Shown: one piece after another, positions 29,421 through 32,757 of the stretch
Layout of the letters: each line of letters begins with the position of its first letter
Numbering within the stretch: the first letter of the stretch is position 1
Assembly: GCA_017617935.1 (NCBI GenBank)
Contig: JAFZVF010000014.1
Span: 1-32,757, forward strand
Length of the DNA: 32,757 nt
DNA from: Clostridiales bacterium
GTDB taxonomy: Bacteria > Bacillota > Clostridia > Saccharofermentanales > Saccharofermentanaceae
Direction: 5' to 3'
Position numbers and translations under genes: made by a program
Notes under the pieces: generated by a model
Told to the model about the DNA's origin: nothing
The model's input: only the letters and a program-made list of their open reading frames with translations
Database searches by the model: none

Positions 29421-30917
29421 ATGAAAAACCTGAAGAAGCTTACATTGCTCCATTCCAATGACATGCACGGCGATTTCGCCGCGGAACAGATCGACAAGAA
29501 CCTTGTCGGCGGCGTTTCGATGCTGTCCGGATTCATCAACAAGGTAAGGAGCGAAGAGGAGAACGTCCTCTATGCGATCGCAGGAGACATGTTCAGAGGC
29601 TCCATAATAGACACGGAATTCTGGGGCATCTCGACCATACAGATAATGAACATGCTGGGCCCTGACGTAGTGACTCTGGGCAACCACGAGATCGACTACG
29701 GTCTGACGCACCTTCTCTTCCTCGAAAAGTGTGCCGAGTTCCCCATCGTCAATGCCAACATGCACGTAACGACGAATCACAAGAGGCTTTTCGAGCCCTG
29801 CAGGGTGATCGAGGTCGGCGGAATGAAGGTCCTTTTCATCGGAATAATCACGGAGATAGCGCTCGCCGCCTGCAAGAAGGACAACCTGATCGGAACCTTC
29901 GTCTCGCTCGACGAGGCGGTCGACGAGATCGGCAGGATCTGCGACACCTACAATGCAATAGACATTGATTTTACGGTGCTTCTGACGCACATTGGTTTTG
30001 AAGAGGACAAGAAGCTCGCGGAAAAACTCGATCCCGCGTGGGGCATCGACGTCATCATCGGAGGCCACTCTCATACCTTCCTTGAAAAGCCCGAGGTCGT
30101 TAACGGGATCCCGATCGTCCAGGCTGGAACGGGAACCGACCAGATCGGCCGTTTCGACATCATGATCGACACGGACAACAACTGCATCGACAGTTACACG
30201 TGGAAGCCCGTTCCGATCAATTCCGAGAACTGCCCCAAGGATCCCGACATCGAGCGCGTGATTGATGCATACCAGTCACAGACCGACGCAAAGTACGGCC
30301 AGATCCTTACCAAGTTCGTCAGAAAGCTGACTCATCCTTCGCGCTTCCAGGAGACCGAGCTGGGAGACCTTTTCGCAGACATAATGAAGGAAGCGATCGG
30401 CACGGATATCTTCCTCATGGCATCCGGCTCAATCCGCGGCGAGTCTTTGGGTCCCATAGTGACCAAAGGTGACTTCAACATATGCTTCCCGTACGACGAC
30501 ACTGTCCACGTAGTCTGGTGGACGGGCGCGCAGCTCAAGCATGCGCTGATGAGGATGCTGAGAGACGAGGCCCTGGCAGGCGCACACACGGAGTTCTACC
30601 AGCTTTCCGAAGGCCTGGAAGTCGAATACGACCAGAAGACCCACTCGTTCCTCAAGTTCGATTTCGAGGGCGAGCCGGTGGCTGACGACAGGATCTTTAC
30701 GGTTGGCCTGCAGGATTACCATTTCAAGAATCTCGAGGATTCGTTCGACCTCAAGCTTGAAGACGTCGAGAAGAACCACAAGGCCAGGATAGCCGCGAGC
30801 TCATGCGTTCAGGTCATCGAAGAGATGCTGATCAACGAATCGCACCAGAACGCCAAGGGCACTGGAAGGCTCATCATTCACAAGGAAGACGGCACCGTTA
30901 CGGGCGTCGCGTTTTGA
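29421..30917 (+). CDS. 5'-nucleotidase/UDP-sugar-hydrolase-family metallophosphatase
   Basis: A 498-residue two-domain phosphatase. The metal-binding residues are in order: D14 and H16 in SNDMHGD, D56 in GDMF, N88 and H89 in GNHE, H190 in THIG, and H216 and H218 in GGHSH. The C-terminal substrate domain starts at about 300 and holds SGSIRG and FPYDDTV. The family hydrolyses nucleotide monophosphates, cyclic nucleotides or UDP-sugars. Most members are exported, but this one has no signal peptide, so it is probably cytoplasmic like B. subtilis YunD. The ATG at 29421 follows GGAAAGGA. The acetyltransferase gene begins three bases after its stop. Confidence 0.88.
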   Translation: MKNLKKLTLLHSNDMHGDFAAEQIDKNLVGGVSMLSGFINKVRSEEENVLYAIAGDMFRGSIIDTEFWGISTIQIMNMLGPDVVTLGNHEIDYGLTHLLFLEKCAEFPIVNANMHVTTNHKRLFEPCRVIEVGGMKVLFIGIITEIALAACKKDNLIGTFVSLDEAVDEIGRICDTYNAIDIDFTVLLTHIGFEEDKKLAEKLDPAWGIDVIIGGHSHTFLEKPEVVNGIPIVQAGTGTDQIGRFDIMIDTDNNCIDSYTWKPVPINSENCPKDPDIERVIDAYQSQTDAKYGQILTKFVRKLTHPSRFQETELGDLFADIMKEAIGTDIFLMASGSIRGESLGPIVTKGDFNICFPYDDTVHVVWWTGAQLKHALMRMLRDEALAGAHTEFYQLSEGLEVEYDQKTHSFLKFDFEGEPVADDRIFTVGLQDYHFKNLEDSFDLKLEDVEKNHKARIAASSCVQVIEEMLINESHQNAKGTGRLIIHKEDGTVTGVAF

Positions 30918-30920
30918 ATC

Positions 30921-31397
30921 ATGCACGTTAATATAGACAAACCAGACGTCCGCTTTGAGGAACTGAACGGCTCGCACCTGAAGGAGATGGCCGAACTTTA
31001 TAAGAACGCGTTTGCCGGAGACCCCTGGAACGACGACTGGAGCGATCCGGTCCAGCTTATGGAATACGTAAAGGAGATCTCTAGCGCTTATAATGCCCTC
31101 AACTTCGGCCTTTTCATTGACGGCGAGCTTGCCGCCATGTCAGTCGGCATGATCAGGCACTGGTGGGAAGGCACGAACTACAACGTCGAGGAATTCTGCG
31201 TCAGGCCCGACCTTCAGGGACAGGGCATAGGCAGTAATTTCATGGCCCTCATCTCGGAAAACGTCCGTGAGCGCGGCCTTTCAGGCATCTTCCTCCAGAC
31301 CGACAACGACAAGCCGTCCTACGGGTTTTACCACAAGAACGGCTTCAAGGACTTGGAAAGCCACGTCAGCCTTTATAAAAGGGTAAAAGAGGACTGA
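30921..31397 (+). CDS. GNAT-family N-acetyltransferase
   Basis: A 158-residue GCN5-related acetyltransferase. The acetyl-CoA binding motif A is clear (VRPDLQGQGIGSNFM, about 93-107, with Q-G-x-G), followed by the C-terminal FYHKNGFKD typical of motif B. The substrate is unknown; GNATs acetylate amines on small molecules, peptides or proteins. There is no obvious ribosome binding site and the ATG lies three bases after the phosphatase stop, so translation is probably coupled. The two products may share a pathway, by position only. Confidence 0.85.
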   Translation: MHVNIDKPDVRFEELNGSHLKEMAELYKNAFAGDPWNDDWSDPVQLMEYVKEISSAYNALNFGLFIDGELAAMSVGMIRHWWEGTNYNVEEFCVRPDLQGQGIGSNFMALISENVRERGLSGIFLQTDNDKPSYGFYHKNGFKDLESHVSLYKRVKED

Positions 31398-31428
31398 TTT
31401 CCGCTCTAAGAGCAGCAAAAAAACGTAA

Positions 31429-31664
31429 GTACGGATAAAAAAGGTAAATTTGTGCGACCGATTGATTGGACGAACGGGTGTTGTTGGCGGCGGTACGGAT
31501 AAAAAATCGAAAAAGTCTGTTTTTATCTGTACTTTTCGGTGTCAGGAAGAGGTTGTGTTAAAGAAAATACCGATAGAAATGAGAAAAACCGTATTTCTAT
31601 CGGTACTTTAGTGCTCGAAGCGTTCGAATTATATAAAAAAGTACCGATAAAAAGTGCGATTTTT
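31429..31664. repeat. Hairpin array C: tandem repeats with GTACCGATAAAAA arms
   Basis: A left arm GTACGGATAAAAAA at 31429 has no partner and is repeated exactly at 31493. That second copy pairs with 31520-31532 (13 bp, one G-T). The next hairpin pairs 31568-31580 with 31593-31605 (perfect 13 bp). A last left arm at 31641-31653 has a decayed partner. Again neighbours can cross-pair: 31598-31609 with 31638-31649 is a perfect 12 bp, with a small inner TCGAA/TTCGA stem. Unit spacing of about 64-75 bases resembles arrays A and B, but the arm sequence is different. It lies between the acetyltransferase and a lipoprotein gene. A plus-strand reading frame at 31539-31742 runs through the hairpins and is not called. 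Confidence 0.75.
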
Positions 31665-31695
31665 AAAAATACATCTGTCAGCGCATATCTAAGGC

Positions 31696-31748
31696 TGCAA
31701 CAATTTCCCTCTCCCGTCTGTATTAACGGTATAAAACAATAAGGGGAG
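31696..31748 (+). promoter_or_regulatory. Conserved upstream block of lipoprotein genes, copy 2
   Basis: Same elements and spacing as at 27363: TGCAACAATT (31696-31705), TCTGT, GGTATAA (31728-31734) and TAAGGG. The ribosome binding site AAGGGGAG and the ATG at 31753 follow directly. TATAAA is the likely -10 box. Confidence 0.55.
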
Positions 31749-31752
31749 AACT

Positions 31753-32553
31753 ATGTCCATGAAAAGAAAATGCTTTATCTTAATGTTGGCGGCAACGTTT
31801 GCGGGTACAATGTTTACAGGATGCATGAAGCCTAAATACGAGGAAGAAAGCTGGCCCACCGGGCAGACATATGCCTTGACCAGCGTTCCCATGATAACCC
31901 AAGCCGAACAAGACGCTGAAGCCGCAGGCGAGAAGGTACCTGAGACCACCCGCGGAACTGAAGAGACCAGACCAACAAAGCCTTTGTCGACAGTTCCGAC
32001 GGAGACCGAAAAGGGTGTCATCAACCACGGTCATTCGATAAAAGAGGCCGGAGACTACGATAACAGACTGATAAGGAAAACTTCCGACGTCATCCTGACT
32101 GAAGCTCAGGCCCTCAAGTATCTTGAGGACAGCATCACGCTTCAGCCGGAGGGACTGTCGTTCAGGCTGACGGACACTTCCGATAAAGATCCGGGCGCTT
32201 TCATGTGGTATGAGTTCACCGTTTTCAGGGGCAATCTCAAGGTGATGAATTCTGAGTTCAGGGTCATCTGTTTTACGGACGGCACCATCTGCGAGGGCAG
32301 ATCATGGTTTACGACATGCGCTTTCTATGACCGCGAGATACTGGACTCGAAGACTGCGCTCGAGAAATACCGTGAAAGCCTGACGTACGAAGACAAGAGA
32401 AATTACGGCTTTGCGGAAAAGTGTTATTTCTTCAGCGGCCGCCAGGATGAGAGGTGCCCTGTGGTCTACATCTACCGTTACAAAGGCGGCAAGCTGATCC
32501 TTGACGCTTCCAATGGCAAGTTGGTCGGTCTGTACAAGGACTGGATCGATTAA
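31753..32553 (+). CDS. Lipoprotein of unknown function
   Basis: A 266-residue protein with a lipoprotein signal (MKRK start, lipobox FTGC with Cys24), a linker rich in Thr, Glu and Pro (about 45-90), and a C-terminal domain of about 175 residues that I do not recognise. The domain has alternating strands and aromatic residues (MWYEFTVFRGN, VVYIYRYKGGKLILDASNGKLVG). The end resembles a PepSY/YpeB-like turn (GKLILDASNGKLVG), a weak hint only. The ATG follows AAGGGGAG by five bases. It shares its upstream block with the 27424 lipoprotein, so the two may be co-regulated. Confidence 0.8.
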   Translation: MSMKRKCFILMLAATFAGTMFTGCMKPKYEEESWPTGQTYALTSVPMITQAEQDAEAAGEKVPETTRGTEETRPTKPLSTVPTETEKGVINHGHSIKEAGDYDNRLIRKTSDVILTEAQALKYLEDSITLQPEGLSFRLTDTSDKDPGAFMWYEFTVFRGNLKVMNSEFRVICFTDGTICEGRSWFTTCAFYDREILDSKTALEKYRESLTYEDKRNYGFAEKCYFFSGRQDERCPVVYIYRYKGGKLILDASNGKLVGLYKDWID

Positions 32554-32585
32554 TTACGGATTCCAGTAAGGATTATGAGTCAATA

Positions 32586-32616
32586 AGAAAGCCGGGTTGT
32601 TCCCGGCTTTCTTTTA
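32586..32616 (+). terminator. Intrinsic terminator after the 31753 lipoprotein
   Basis: A perfect 11-bp stem (32586-32596 with 32602-32612) with a 5-base loop and a T-rich tail, 33 bases after the stop. Confidence 0.85.
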
Positions 32617-32628
32617 TTGTGCAACGAA

Positions 32629-32651
32629 AACCGCGCGATAGTCGCGCGGTT
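32629..32651 (-). terminator. GC-rich hairpin, possible minus-strand terminator
   Basis: A perfect 10-bp stem AACCGCGCGA/TCGCGCGGTT with a 3-base loop. On the minus strand it is followed by four T. No minus-strand gene is visible in front of it, so it may instead insulate the neighbouring plus-strand units. Confidence 0.4.
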
Positions 32652-32679
32652 CCATAGAGCTTAAGCGGTGAACAAAAAT

Positions 32680-32733
32680 CTCCTGATGTAGAATAAACGC
32701 GTGACCTGCCAGTTACGCAAACTACATCAGGAG
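32680..32733 (+). promoter_or_regulatory. Structured leader hiding the ribosome binding site of the last gene
   Basis: Bases 32680-32691 and 32722-32733 form a perfect 12-bp stem, and the right arm contains most of the AGGAGG site of the next gene. Inside the 30-base loop GCGTGAC and GTTACGC can form a second stem of 7 bp (one G-T). If transcribed whole, the ribosome binding site would be closed. TAGAAT at 32689-32694 is a possible -10 box; if that is the promoter, the repeat acts as DNA (operator) instead. Confidence 0.5.
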
Positions 32734-32739
32734 GTAAAA

Positions 32740-32757
32740 ATGTCAGAAAAATATACC
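32740..32757 (+). CDS. Start of an unknown gene (partial, six codons)
   Basis: ATG at 32740 with AGGAGG six bases upstream, reading MSEKYT to the window edge. Too short to identify. Its ribosome binding site is inside the inverted repeat just described. Confidence 0.55.

Noticed and set aside
29286..30074. 262-codon frame antisense to the 5'-nucleotidase gene
   Set aside because: It covers the metal-binding motifs of the real gene on the opposite strand and has no recognisable domain.
31539..31742. 67-codon plus-strand reading frame across array C
   Set aside because: No usable ribosome binding site, runs through hairpin arms and into the promoter block of the next gene.

Overview
The window reads as a chromosomal segment of a low-to-mid-GC Firmicute, most likely a gut or rumen Clostridium (Oscillospiraceae/Saccharofermentans-like; inferred from gene content and style, not from a marker gene). 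The support is AGGAGG-type ribosome binding sites, many short lipoproteins with Thr/Glu- or Gln-rich linkers, an NfnAB-type electron-bifurcating module, a Gram-positive type IV pilin with PilT, and intrinsic terminators after many genes. No rRNA, tRNA, CRISPR array, prophage or insertion sequence was found. Both edges cut genes: the tail of tpiA on the left and six codons of an unknown gene on the right.

Left third (1-9.5 kb): tpiA tail; an HxlR-type regulator (minus) behind a long-stem terminator; a 570-base non-coding stretch carrying three tandem hairpins (array A); the nfnA-nfnB operon (minus), which couples NADH, NADPH and ferredoxin; an alpha/beta hydrolase convergent with a YicI-like GH31 glycosidase; the CCA-adding enzyme, apparently made from a leaderless mRNA; and a mosaic type IV pilin-like gene whose C-terminal half is much more AT-rich than its N-terminal half.

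Middle (9.5-23.6 kb): a peptide/nickel ABC transporter (fused double ATPase plus two permeases, no binding protein) lying directly behind pyruvate kinase on the minus strand. Divergent from pyk is a GMP synthase made only of the ATP-PPase and dimerisation part. It is followed by a degenerate repeat block, a CPBP membrane protease, two small membrane proteins, a sodium:neurotransmitter-symporter-family transporter, tandem MgtC paralogues with a lipoprotein, a second three-hairpin array (B), a DUF4854-like lipoprotein, and PilT.

Right third (23.6-32.8 kb): a GT4 glycosyltransferase/acyltransferase pair that probably makes membrane glycolipid; a zinc-ribbon membrane protein and its small partner; three lipoproteins, two of which share a conserved upstream block; a cytoplasmic 5'-nucleotidase-family phosphatase with a GNAT acetyltransferase; a third hairpin array (C) of different sequence but similar design; and, at the edge, a gene whose ribosome binding site lies inside a perfect 12-bp stem.

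The most unusual features are the hairpin arrays. Arrays A and B, 20 kb apart, share the arm CAACAGGTAA in all six hairpins while the loops differ. Neighbouring hairpins are complementary to each other, so each array can fold in two mutually exclusive registers. Array C has the same property with a different arm. I know of no named element that matches, but I could not search. Other points of interest are two genes with an extended -10 box exactly six bases before the start codon, and the mosaic pilin.
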